DNA of 64,000 nt from a virus: positions 1 through 64,000 of the IMG/VR virus record IMGVR_UViG_3300020452_000320; one strand, written 5' to 3'. Below the pieces are notes generated by a model, which did no database searches, was not told where the DNA came from, and worked only from the letters and a program-made list of their open reading frames with translations. Positions 42,201-51,200 of this stretch are shown here, in pieces. The position numbers and the translations under genes were made by a program. The number at the start of each line of letters is the position of its first letter. The first letter of the stretch is position 1.

Positions 42201-42767
42201 TGTTACTGTTGCTGTTGTGCCACCCCCATTTGTAAGTGACCCAGCAGTTACAGCATATGAATATTGTAGAGTAGTGCCTTCATCTACATCCGTACCTACA
42301 AGCTCTATAGTTGTAGCCGTACCTTCTGAACTCAACGTAACATCTGTGCCAGATGCAGGGCTTACAAGTGTAGGGCTTGTATTTACTGTGGCTACTTTGT
42401 ACCATCCAGACCCATTAAAAATGTAAAGGCCTGAATTTGCAGTAACTAGAGCTTGATCCCCAGCATTAGGAGAAGTAGCTGTCATTGCCGCAATATTTGC
42501 AAATACAGTAGTTCCACCACCAGCATTTGAATCTGCAGCTGATCCACCAGAAGCTTGTGTTTGAAATTGTACTTTGTTATCACTTCCCTTTTTTATAATA
42601 ACTTTATTACTAGAATCGCCTATATGAACTTCATCTGCTATAATTTTTTTAAGATTATTAGAAGTGTCAGTTACTTTTAAATCACCAGAATCAGTATTTA
42701 ACTGGGTAGTGCCAATTTTAATGGGTGATGTTCCACCTCTGTCTGCTCTATCTCTAGCCCTTGTCAT
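39276..42767 (-). CDS. Giant fibre-like protein with four LamG-type domains
   Basis: A 1163-residue structural protein. After a short N-terminus (GTSPIKIGTTQLNTDSGDLK) come a cadherin-like stretch near 130-240 and four concanavalin A/LamG-type lectin repeats, each opening with a strand like SLYFDGTGDYIQLADH and a GDFTLDAWI-type core. The other openings are SFLLDGSGDWVTG, SYLFNANAENLLVTHADM and SFYFSGNSNNVVKAQQ. Low-complexity Ser/Thr/Gly linkers separate the repeats. Such domains bind glycans, so a host-adhesion fibre is likely. The late promoter TATAAATA lies at 42793-42800. Confidence 0.8.
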   Translation of the reverse strand: MTRARDRADRGGTSPIKIGTTQLNTDSGDLKVTDTSNNLKKIIADEVHIGDSSNKVIIKKGSDNKVQFQTQASGGSAADSNAGGGTTVFANIAAMTATSPNAGDQALVTANSGLYIFNGSGWYKVATVNTSPTLVSPASGTDVTLSSEGTATTIELVGTDVDEGTTLQYSYAVTAGSLTNGGGTTATVTSSATSGGTYSALAASTNTTNRFIKITPSTNASYAGDFSLNFSISDGTNAATTLQNFGLAFSVSGSLYFDGTGDYIQLADHDDFDLGTGDFTLDAWIWQQNSAASDSHHIINKWSSTGTGKDYILRIGESTGNKLQLLYTNDGSTNIIVTGDKPISNHTWYHVVAMGVSDTIKLFVNGSQQASTGTQGTIHNGTEPLAIGAQTNAGSPSQYFDGYISNARIIKGSAAYSVTAAPANGSFLLDGSGDWVTGTVTAAGTSDFTLECFFNTTSVATQEGIIGIHTNELSGTNQYNGIGFAYNASGNYQIYYNDTHQNSTTGLMPTVNTWHHIAYVRISNVTKLYVDGVEVISVSDAKNYTVTKINIGGYYSNSYLIPGKISNVRYVVGTGVYSSAFTPPTGPLTLTGGTYYSTTNVNTSIPSGHTKLLTANESGGINDDSASSVSLTARGDAVANAASPFVSSIPVPSSPSSPGVANTKLLIGRNPTPVYASSGSYLFNANAENLLVTHADMSMGSGSWTIDFWFYLLATPSSNNWFFGAGTANSDAIQIYYTQSSNRLNFWDVAGTGSGQINLTDFGSETGQWYYVRFCRHGNNHYISLNGNTTNSSGSIITTGQSWTRSYTHAPSTSQLRIGGEMSGNYGWDNGILISDFRVIKGTALQTSAAKFAVPTTPATAVSGTVLLTAQGDSNVLTDNSGTSKTITMPQGTVTADSRKVEIATTDESSGTHALTLNGNTAFHYATPFESLPGGSFYFSGNSNNVVKAQQNADFTLGTGDWTIEGWVYYLGGGSNNNGFWQVGGNHALGFGANYTTSVSLGLASATTLKLYGAGGEYAFGVANAAVADTWVHYAMTKTSSNIYVYKDGTQIYTRSDTTNYSTGDYLGLGAMYGPDQTPNFYLSNFRVIKGTAVYTGNFAVPTGNLTPTGGTYSSTTNVNTSIPSGQCSVLTAITSNSFTDISGNNHILTGVGDPIATKFLPY

Positions 42768-42792
42768 CTATTTTATCCCTTTTAACTACAAC

Positions 42793-42800
42793 TATTTATA
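42793..42800 (-). promoter_or_regulatory. Late promoter TATAAATA for the LamG fibre gene
   Basis: An exact late octamer on the minus strand, 26 bp before the ATG at 42767, in the gap after the glycine-rich gene. Confidence 0.7.
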
Positions 42801-42802
42801 AC

Positions 42803-43855
42803 TTATGATATAGAAAAATAAACTAAACCATTTCCAGCTGGAACAACATCAGTGCCTTGAGTGCTTAATTGTCCTTGTGCGTATTTAACATGACTATTAC
42901 CAGCCCAATTTGAATTTGCAAGTAAAGTATTTACATCTGGTGCATTATTTAATGAACTTTGTGTATTATTATTGCCAGGATTAGAAGATACTTTAGTATA
43001 AGTTTGACTAGTTGTCAATGATGTATTATAATAACTTGAGCCACCACCAGCAGGTTTGCCGTCACCACTACCAGCACCACCACCATAATATCCACCACCG
43101 CCTCCAGAAGAATCATTAGAATTAGATACAGTTTGACTTCCACCAGTTGGACTTCCACCTTGTAGTTTTGCACCATTTGATGCACCACCAGCACTTTGAC
43201 TTCCACCTACACCACTTGATGCTGTTGTTGCTGAAGCAGAATCACCAGTTGCTCCACCACCAGACCCACCATGTCCAGCATATCCACAAGTTCCACCGCC
43301 TCCAGCTGCAATCATTAATATATCACTATCACTCATACCTGTAGCAAAAGTTGCTTTAGATAACATAGTCATTCCACCACCACCAGCACCAGAAGCGTCA
43401 CCTTTTACTCCAAAACCACCATTAGGCCAACCAGCATCTCCACCATTACCATTACCAGCATTAGTGCCTCCACCAGCTTCCCCAATATAAAGATAATATG
43501 TTGTTCCAGTTTGTAATGTAGTAGTTGCATAACACAAAGCACCATTACCAGAATGATAACCAGCAGTATATTTTCCAACACCACCAGCTGCACCCCATAG
43601 ATAAAAAGTAACAGTTACATTAGTTGCTCCAACTGTAATAGAGTGAGCCCACTCTCCGCCATGTCTTACATAACCAGTATTGCCTGGAAAAAATGTATTA
43701 ATTGATCCATTTGAATTTATTTTAAAAGAATGGGGAGCTGGAAACCCACCATCACGATTTAATGCAGTTATAAAATTAGGTTTAAATATACCAGAAGCTT
43801 CTGTTCCAGACACAGTTCTAAAATTTGATATTAATCCACCTCTAGCCTTTGCCAT
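42803..43855 (-). CDS. Glycine-rich adhesin-like protein
   Basis: A 350-residue protein. The N-terminal ~90 residues are ordinary (LISNFRTVSGTEASGIFKPN then a beta-rich WAHSITVGATNVTVTFYLWG). From about 95 to 300 it is dominated by glycine blocks such as GGGGGYYGGGAGSGDG and GAGGGGMTML, the pattern of polyglycine helices found in gp38-type receptor-binding adhesins of T-even phages. A tip adhesin is therefore likely, though an extracellular glycine-rich domain of other origin is possible. It runs with the fibre gene downstream; overlap with the 117-aa gene is nil (2-nt gap). Confidence 0.7.
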   Translation of the reverse strand: MAKARGGLISNFRTVSGTEASGIFKPNFITALNRDGGFPAPHSFKINSNGSINTFFPGNTGYVRHGGEWAHSITVGATNVTVTFYLWGAAGGVGKYTAGYHSGNGALCYATTTLQTGTTYYLYIGEAGGGTNAGNGNGGDAGWPNGGFGVKGDASGAGGGGMTMLSKATFATGMSDSDILMIAAGGGGTCGYAGHGGSGGGATGDSASATTASSGVGGSQSAGGASNGAKLQGGSPTGGSQTVSNSNDSSGGGGGYYGGGAGSGDGKPAGGGSSYYNTSLTTSQTYTKVSSNPGNNNTQSSLNNAPDVNTLLANSNWAGNSHVKYAQGQLSTQGTDVVPAGNGLVYFSIS

Positions 43856-43857
43856 TT

Positions 43858-44211
43858 TTAACTAATTTCCTCGTAACTACAAACTGCTTCAACATCTGAG
43901 GCTGCACTTGCTGTAAGTCTTAATGCATCTCCTTCTTCAAGATATATTGCTTTTGAAAGAACATCTATTGTAGAATCAGCAGGAACTGAAACTGTTTTCA
44001 TAATATGATATGCAGTACTACTTCTAAAAATATCTATGTTTATTGTAGCAAGATTTACTCCATCAACATTTGATATGTATAAAGCATTTACTTTAAAAAC
44101 TTTTCCAGATGAGCCTGCATTAGTTACGATTGCAGTTGCAGAAGTTCCAACAGCCTGAACGGCTGTTTTTCCTGTAATTGTTGCTACATTTACTATATTT
44201 GGTGCCGCCAT
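43858..44211 (-). CDS. Small beta-sandwich virion-associated protein
   Basis: A 117-residue protein (AAPNIVNVATITGKTAVQAV, then alternating strands and KVFKVNALYISNVDG). The layout KAIYLEEGDALRLTASAASD matches KYVLEAGDILKVRAGTGTA of the 117-aa protein at 62814-63167, so the two are distant paralogues. Such proteins occur among fibre genes of marine T4-like phages. Likely a small beta domain attached to fibres or the capsid; no function shown. Confidence 0.65.
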   Translation of the reverse strand: MAAPNIVNVATITGKTAVQAVGTSATAIVTNAGSSGKVFKVNALYISNVDGVNLATINIDIFRSSTAYHIMKTVSVPADSTIDVLSKAIYLEEGDALRLTASAASDVEAVCSYEEIS

Positions 44212-44227
44212 TTTTATCCCCTATATT

Positions 44228-46168
44228 TTATCCACCGAAAACGATTGACATTGCGATTGCTTTTCCAGTAGAAGCACCCCCTAAATTATTTAGAGCTGTT
44301 GTTGCATTGTTAACATCAGATAAATTACTACTTATTTTTAGTGCGTTTGCAACTGAATAACTTTCAAAAACAAGGATTTCTAATATATCACTTGTAGCTG
44401 CTCCAGATGCTAGAGTTACAGTAGTACCACCAGATACAGTAAAATCGCCTTGTTGTTTATTTAATTTAGAACCATTTAAAAATACTTCTACATTATCTGC
44501 AAGAAAAGAAAGAGTTTGTGAAGCTGCATCTGCACCAGTAAATGCAGTTTGATTGTTAGTTGCAACATAAGTGTATCTATTTCCTACTACTGCATTATTT
44601 TCAGTAACGCCTCTTACATTAATCTCGTCATTATTTGCTGGTGTATAAGTGAATGTTAAAACACTTGTTCCAGTATTAAATGTATAGTCAGTAGCTGGTA
44701 CTAGTAAACTACCATTTACAAATACCATAAATTGATCTATATTTACATAAGAATTTGTTAATGTAAATGTAGTTGCAGATCCATTTGCAGTAAATTTATC
44801 TAATTTTATTCTACCAACACCTATACTTCTTACAACAATTTCTGAAGAATTAACAGGTGTAAATGTAAATGTTAATGTTTGACCACTTATAGCATAATCT
44901 GTAGTTGGTGTTAAATGTTGACCATTATAAAATACAACAGCACCATCAGTTGTAAAAAGATTTGATAATGTAAATGTAGTTGTAGATCCATTGCCTGTAA
45001 ATGTTTCTCTAACAGTATTTGTAACTTGATAAGTAGGATCAGTAATAGTAATTGTTTTATCTACACCAGTTCCAGATGCAGTTACAGAACTACCTACAAA
45101 GTTTAAAGAACTTGCAGCTGTAGATAATGCACTACCTTCGTCTTTTACTGTTATTGCACTTCCACCACCACCACCAGATGATGCGATTGTAATTGCATCA
45201 GTACCAGCATTCGTAGTAAGTGTAATATTAGAACCAGCAACTAATGTTAAAGTATCAGTAGCACTATCTGCTACTACATCACTTTGACCAGAAACTGAAA
45301 TTGTTTTAAAAGTATTACTTGCACCACCAGAAGCTGCAGATTCTAAACCAATAGTTCCTGCTGAGTGGTCATATGTCATTACATAGTTATCTTGTCCAGA
45401 ACCTACAGTTTGATCTGCATCAAATGTAAGATTTCCTAATAATACATTACCAGTTCCATGTGGTTCTATATCAATATTTCCATTTGATGTGGAAATAATT
45501 TTATGTGTTACTACGTCAAGACTACCGCCTAATTGTGGAGTAGAATCTTCTGCAACATTATTAATAGAAACTGCTTGAGCTCTTGCATCTGTATAGTATA
45601 AATTAGTTGAACCTTCGGTTATTGTATCTGTAGTACCTATTGTACTAGTACTTGCAGCCCAACCCATATATCCATGTGCAGAACATTGATAATACAAAAC
45701 AGAAGGAGCATTTTCGGCAACTACAATTTGTGTATATGCACCAGCATTTCCTGGCGTACCATTTGTTGTAACACCTGTAGTATATGCAGTAGTTTTAGCT
45801 GCATCTAGATAAAATCTAAAAGGATGACCAGAGTTACTTGAATCAGTTTGATGAAATGTATAAGTATTTTTTGGAATTAATTTTAAAAATGGAGAAAATA
45901 CTCCATTAATCTTATACTTACTACTAGAACCAGTTCCATGATATGGGTGTGCAACTGTAGAAGATGCAACTGTTACATAAAAGTTTTGTGCTGATCCATC
46001 AAATGCTGTTGCATAATGATCTGAAATAGTAACAACATTATTACTACCATCTCGCATATACATTTTTCTGTCATGCGTATTAAATGCAACCTCACCCTCA
46101 ACCAAATTACTTGTTGTTGGTATGGTTGAGTGGGTATGTGACCTTTTTAGTTTTACATCAATAGCCAT
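44228..46168 (-). CDS. Fibre-like structural protein with repeated beta modules
   Basis: A 646-residue protein. The N-terminus DVKLKRSHTHSTIPTTSNLV then EGEVAFNTHDRKMYMRDG is a head-binding or baseplate-type fibre start, shared in form with the next gene. Residues about 380-560 hold at least three copies of a module running FTGNGSTTTFTL, a strand pair and DYAISGQTLTFTFTP. The same module recurs at 63182-63820 and 63835-64000. Long Ser/Thr-rich stretches and DTITEGSTNLYYTDARAQ mark a trimeric fibre shaft. Confidence 0.75.
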   Translation of the reverse strand: MAIDVKLKRSHTHSTIPTTSNLVEGEVAFNTHDRKMYMRDGSNNVVTISDHYATAFDGSAQNFYVTVASSTVAHPYHGTGSSSKYKINGVFSPFLKLIPKNTYTFHQTDSSNSGHPFRFYLDAAKTTAYTTGVTTNGTPGNAGAYTQIVVAENAPSVLYYQCSAHGYMGWAASTSTIGTTDTITEGSTNLYYTDARAQAVSINNVAEDSTPQLGGSLDVVTHKIISTSNGNIDIEPHGTGNVLLGNLTFDADQTVGSGQDNYVMTYDHSAGTIGLESAASGGASNTFKTISVSGQSDVVADSATDTLTLVAGSNITLTTNAGTDAITIASSGGGGGSAITVKDEGSALSTAASSLNFVGSSVTASGTGVDKTITITDPTYQVTNTVRETFTGNGSTTTFTLSNLFTTDGAVVFYNGQHLTPTTDYAISGQTLTFTFTPVNSSEIVVRSIGVGRIKLDKFTANGSATTFTLTNSYVNIDQFMVFVNGSLLVPATDYTFNTGTSVLTFTYTPANNDEINVRGVTENNAVVGNRYTYVATNNQTAFTGADAASQTLSFLADNVEVFLNGSKLNKQQGDFTVSGGTTVTLASGAATSDILEILVFESYSVANALKISSNLSDVNNATTALNNLGGASTGKAIAMSIVFGG

Positions 46169-46192
46169 CAGGCATATCTCCTATATGACTAT

Positions 46193-47608
46193 TTAGAATG
46201 TTCCACCATCAAGGGAATTAGAAACTCCCCATGTATCAGTACTAGTGTTATATAGAGCAAATTTATCTAATGTTCCCCCTCCAGTAGCACCATCTAATGC
46301 AGTTATAGTATTTAATGTATTTGCAACCAAAAGAGAACCTTTTGCAATTGTAGTTAATCCTGTACCACCAGCTGTGGCTGCAATTGCAGTTCCATTCCAA
46401 GTACCAGTTCCAATTGTTCCTAAAGTTGTAATGGATGTTTGACCAACATAAGTTGTAGCAATATTAATTGAATCAGCAGCTACAGTAATCCTATCAGCAG
46501 TTCCTACAACATCAAGTGTTGATCCACTTTTAGTAAGACCAGCACCACCAACAACATTACCAGCACCAGAAAATTGTGTAAACGCTATTGCAGTAGAACC
46601 AGGCGTAATAGCACCATTTGTTGTTACAACAAATCCATTATCAGCATTAGCTGTACCTTCTTCAACAAATACAAATGCACCAGAAGAAACATCGGCTGCA
46701 CTATCAAAATCAGTTGCTCTTGTTGGAGCACCACTTGCATTTACTGTATAGATACCATTTTCTGATCCAGTTGATTGATTTTTTAAAAGTATTCTATTTC
46801 CAGTTGCAAGGGTAATACCATCAACTGTTTGCCCATTTGCAAATGCACTTGATAAAGTTCCATTAGCTGTTGTTGCAACTCTTACAGATTCTTTAATATC
46901 TAACCCTTGAAGTTGCCCGTCAACATAACCTTTATTAGCTGCATGATGAGATGCAGAAGGAGTACCAACATTTTTAATTACGTTACTAGATGCATCTATA
47001 CTTCCAGCTGCATCTAATTTTAAATCTCCACTAGAAGTTGATATTGTCTGTGCATCTGCATCACCTAGTTTTATATTATCTACAGTTATAGCAGTAAATG
47101 CACTTGGATTTGTTTTAAGTTCTATCGTACTACCATTGATTGTGAAATCATTTGCATCAAAACCCATGAAAGATAATGCACCAGATCCATTAGTTGTCAT
47201 AACATTATTCGCACTTCCATCAGCAGAAGGCAAGGTAAATGTTATATTAGAACCTAATGCATTAGGCCCTTTAAGTTCAAGATAATGATTACCATTATTA
47301 GTGCCTTCATTTAACTTAATTGAACCACCATTTGTAGCGTTAGTACCAACTAATAAATCATCTATTCTTTTATTACTATCAACAATAATAGCAGATGCTG
47401 CTGTTAATGTTCCATGAGCATGATCCATCATGTCTGTAAAGTATTGACCACCAATAACTGTTACAGAGTTTGATGAGTCACCTACAAAAAACCTTTTTCC
47501 ATTATTTGATTGTGTTCCAGATCCATGTGTGTACGCTAATTCACCATCTTGTAGTGTTCCTGGCGCCGTGGAAGCTGTTGATCTTTTTATTTGTAATGTA
47601 ATTGCCAT
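46193..47608 (-). CDS. Tail-fibre-like protein
   Basis: A 471-residue fibre. The start AITLQIKRSTASTAPGTLQD plus GELAYTHGSGTQSNNGKRFF parallels the N-terminus of the 646-aa protein, so the two share an attachment domain. ANKGYVDGQLQGLDIKESVR is a motif common to phage fibres, and the following VRVATTANGTLS and GSENGIYTVNASGAPTRATD segments form a known fibre beta-repeat. It is a late structural gene with a 15-nt gap to the 80-aa gene. Confidence 0.78.
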   Translation of the reverse strand: MAITLQIKRSTASTAPGTLQDGELAYTHGSGTQSNNGKRFFVGDSSNSVTVIGGQYFTDMMDHAHGTLTAASAIIVDSNKRIDDLLVGTNATNGGSIKLNEGTNNGNHYLELKGPNALGSNITFTLPSADGSANNVMTTNGSGALSFMGFDANDFTINGSTIELKTNPSAFTAITVDNIKLGDADAQTISTSSGDLKLDAAGSIDASSNVIKNVGTPSASHHAANKGYVDGQLQGLDIKESVRVATTANGTLSSAFANGQTVDGITLATGNRILLKNQSTGSENGIYTVNASGAPTRATDFDSAADVSSGAFVFVEEGTANADNGFVVTTNGAITPGSTAIAFTQFSGAGNVVGGAGLTKSGSTLDVVGTADRITVAADSINIATTYVGQTSITTLGTIGTGTWNGTAIAATAGGTGLTTIAKGSLLVANTLNTITALDGATGGGTLDKFALYNTSTDTWGVSNSLDGGTF

Positions 47609-47623
47609 TTTTTATATCCCTCT

Positions 47624-47866
47624 TTAAAAACTTCCAGAATTTAGCGTAATGTCCGCTGTTGTATCTAGTTCATTTCGTGCTGTCCATTTCTGTGTAGTTG
47701 AATTGTATTGTAATATTGCACCATTTTGTAGTCCAACACTTATTACGTCAACATTACTAATATCATTTAAACTAATAGTGGCAGCAGCTGCTGGGCCACC
47801 AGATGGGCCCTGTGGGCCTGGAACTGTAACACGAATTACTTGTGGTTGATTTGTAACGATTGCCAT
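47624..47866 (-). CDS. Small collagen-like structural protein
   Basis: An 80-residue protein with a short collagen-like triplet stretch (VPGPQGPSGGP, residues 15-25), then TISLNDISNVDVISVGLQNG and AILQYNSTTQKWTARNELDT, the latter a motif of fibre-associated small proteins. Likely a trimeric connector or small virion protein. The exact role is unknown. Confidence 0.65.
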   Translation of the reverse strand: MAIVTNQPQVIRVTVPGPQGPSGGPAAAATISLNDISNVDVISVGLQNGAILQYNSTTQKWTARNELDTTADITLNSGSF

Positions 47867-47878
47867 CTTTAACTCCTA

Positions 47879-48220
47879 TTATGCCCTTGATACACTTGGA
47901 TTGACAGTTGCAATCCCTTCTACTACTCTTGTTTTTGTTGCACCACCAGGCAGTGTCAAATTAACATCATAAACATATTTACCAGATTCAAGTGCAGATG
48001 TTTGTGCATCAGTTAACGAAATTGTTATTTGTCCATTTGTTGTTGGTGTTTCAAATACTACACTAAAACCTACTGAAGTTATTGACTCATACGTTTTTCG
48101 TAATTGAGCAATTCCAGAATATCCTGTTATATCCAAAGCTGCTCCATTACTATCTGCAATACTTATTGTTGTTGTAAATGTTGTGCCTTGATCTATAAAT
48201 ATATTTGATACTGTCGCCAT
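47879..48220 (-). CDS. Small Ig-like/BppU-like virion protein
   Basis: A 113-residue protein: NIFIDQGTTFTTTISIADSN, DITGYSGIAQLRKTYES, then TNGQITISLTDAQTSALESG and KYVYDVNLTLPGG. The pattern of ID-G-T-F alternating strands and a final Y-Y-D-V strand resembles baseplate-upper-protein or Ig-like small domains in marine phages. A late promoter lies 26 bp before the ATG. Function is inferred only from fold and place. Confidence 0.65.
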   Translation of the reverse strand: MATVSNIFIDQGTTFTTTISIADSNGAALDITGYSGIAQLRKTYESITSVGFSVVFETPTTNGQITISLTDAQTSALESGKYVYDVNLTLPGGATKTRVVEGIATVNPSVSRA

Positions 48221-48245
48221 AAAACAAAAAGACTCCTTCTTTGTC

Positions 48246-48253
48246 TATTTATA
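48246..48253 (-). promoter_or_regulatory. Late promoter TATAAATA for the 113-aa gene and downstream fibres
   Basis: An exact late octamer on the minus strand, 26 bp before the ATG at 48220, in the 46-bp gap after the 1353-aa gene. Confidence 0.7.
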
Positions 48254-48266
48254 ATGTTTAAACCCT

Positions 48267-51200
48267 CTATGCAATCGCAAGAAAAATATATCTTGCACCA
48301 TTTACATTAATTGGAGCTGCAGCTACTGAAGAACTATATTGATTAGTACCATTGGTATAAGAATTTGCTGGAACAGCAAACCCTTGTGAATATGGATCAA
48401 TCACATCTACACCTGTTTTATGTGCATGATCTTGATTTAAAACTGTAAACATATCATTTCCAGTTGCAATACCTTCAGTTCCATATCCGCCTGCATTTCC
48501 AGCATCAAACATATACCAATTACCAGCTGCATCTTCTCTTTTTATTATTATAAATCTTGCACCACCACTAAATCCACAGTTAACATTTACAGTTGTAGTA
48601 CCAGTACCCAAATAATAACCAACCTTACTAACACCAGCTAAAGTTGCAAACATTATTCTTTGTACATAAAAGTTTGTTTGATTAGTAGGTTTTGGTATAT
48701 TACCAGATGTTCCATCAACTCCTGTATATACAAGGTCTGAATTAGATGCAGTAACAGTTCCTATAGTATGAGATCCATGTGCAACAGTACCATAATTATC
48801 AGTAGTAATAGTATTATTTGAACTTTGTGATGAGTCAGCATAATAACCACCATAGTTATAAGTACTATTACCATTAATATTCATAGATTTATCCCACGCA
48901 CCCCAACCAGCATTAATCATCATTCTATCATTTAATCCATTAGTCATATCTTTATGTCTAACATCAAACCCTAACCATCTTTTATCTGGATGACCACCGC
49001 CTACAGCGTTTTGAACATACTGACTATCAATAGTAGGTCTAAAAACTTTTGAAATGATCATTTCTGGAACAACTCCAAGATTATGCTTTGTTGTTAAAAC
49101 ATCACTAGAACTATTCAAAGTTCCAGATTGACCAGTAATTTTATCTACAGTTACATCCATAAATCCAGGCGCTCTTTGAAACATCATTGCATAGTTTTGT
49201 GCTTCAGATTGATTTGTACCACTTTGTTGAAAACTACCACTTGGATTTGGATTGGTTGTCCATTTTGCATAAAAACTTTGCAAAGATCCACTCCCAGCAG
49301 TTCCAATTTCTCCAAAACCATTACCATCAAATGGATTATATAAATCTCCTTGATTTGAACCATTATTTAAATATTGAGGATTAGAATCTAATCTACCAAG
49401 TTCATGTCCTATTTTACCTGTAAGTCTTGTGTATATATGATGATGACTAGCATTATTAGCTGGGTGATTAACATTAGAAAGTATTACAACATCTGGTTTA
49501 AATGTAATAGGAACTAAATGATTATTTTCGTGTGGTTTAAAAGCAGTTGTTCCCATCCACTTTCCATTATCTTGAACACCACTATTATAACTATCACGTT
49601 GTTTATCACTTTGAACAAAATCTTTATATTCTCCTTTAGAACTGTAAATTGAAGCTGTGTTATGTGGATCAGCAGAACCTCTTGCAGTAGCAAAAACTTC
49701 ATTTCCAGCTGTCGGTACTTTTCTAGGTCTGCGAACTGCAAAATATAAATATCTTTCTCCAGATTTATTCCAGTTTCTTGACCATTCTTGTGTTTCACCA
49801 CTCCAACTTCTATAGTCACTATTAAGGCCTGTTCCTCTTACTTCAAATCCTCTTGCGTGAGGAAATCCTACCATTCCATGAGTATGTGTAAATTCTCTGT
49901 CAAAGTAATGGCCTATGTTACCATTAGTATTTCTTCGACTTAAAGATAAAACATTTCCTTCATTTCTATCCCAACCTCTTGTTGTATCTAACATAATCCA
50001 TTCACCACTAGTAGTCATTGCCTTAATCATTACAAATTGAGGCTCCCAACCTAAATCTACATTTACTCCAGATGTTTCTGTTCCATAGTGTTGTGTCGCA
50101 TTATTATCATCAATATTTGATTGTGACCCAATGGTTGGATAATTAGTGAGTCCAGCTCCATTTCCAATATATGATCCAGTTGCAATATTTCCTGTATTTG
50201 GTTGGTCTGCAAAAAGATATACTTCATATATAACACCATTTACATTCATACCAGAAGCAGAAGCTGCAGATTGTGAATTATTAGTCCAATCGCCATTTAT
50301 AACAATATAATCTTCGGTAGGAGTGCCAAGACTACTACTTGTTCCACCAAATATTTCGTTACCATATAGTTGATTACCACTGCCTGGATTTTGAAAGTTT
50401 GGTGTTTGAAATGAAGACTCATGATCCACAGTTGCAAAATGGTTGGGCATATCTTTATGCCACATGAATGTTGGAGCTGTCACATTATTAGTGTGATGTC
50501 TTATCCATATCATCGCTGGCGTAACGCCTAAATTATGAGAGATTTGTCGATTAAAATTATTAGAACCATTTCCAGTATATTTAAACGCATCAAAAAACTT
50601 ATGCGACTTTTTTATCGTAACTGCAACGAATCTACCATCTTTAGTTGTTTGTATTTGATCACCAAGACCCATACCAGTTTTATCAATATATTGAATCCCA
50701 TCACTCTCACCACCACTACTACCATATAGTGAAGCACTGCCAGAAGATACAGTAGTAAAACTTCTATAATTACCTAAAGCACAGTATTGTTTCCTAGAAC
50801 TATCTCTTCTAGTATCTAAGGTACTAAATATTCTGGTGTCATTCCACTTGTACGCATTATTAGTTAATTGGTTTGCTCCTGATGGTAAACCAGTTCCTAA
50901 ATGATTATGCCTTCTACGATTTGATATGAAAATTAATCCAGCATTATCATTTGCATTATCATATGTATTTTTTGGATCTAAAACAAGTATCTGTGCTAAT
51001 TGTTCACCACTACCACCACCAATAGGATTTGCTGATGTTACAGCATATGTTGTGCCACCATCAGTTCCTAAACCAACTCCAGTTGAATTACGATCAACAA
51101 AAGATAACATATTTACAGTATTTCCATGATAAGTAACCTTACCATTTTCCATATTTTCTGCACCTTGTATATATCTTGTTGAGTTAGTCATTCCCATTTT

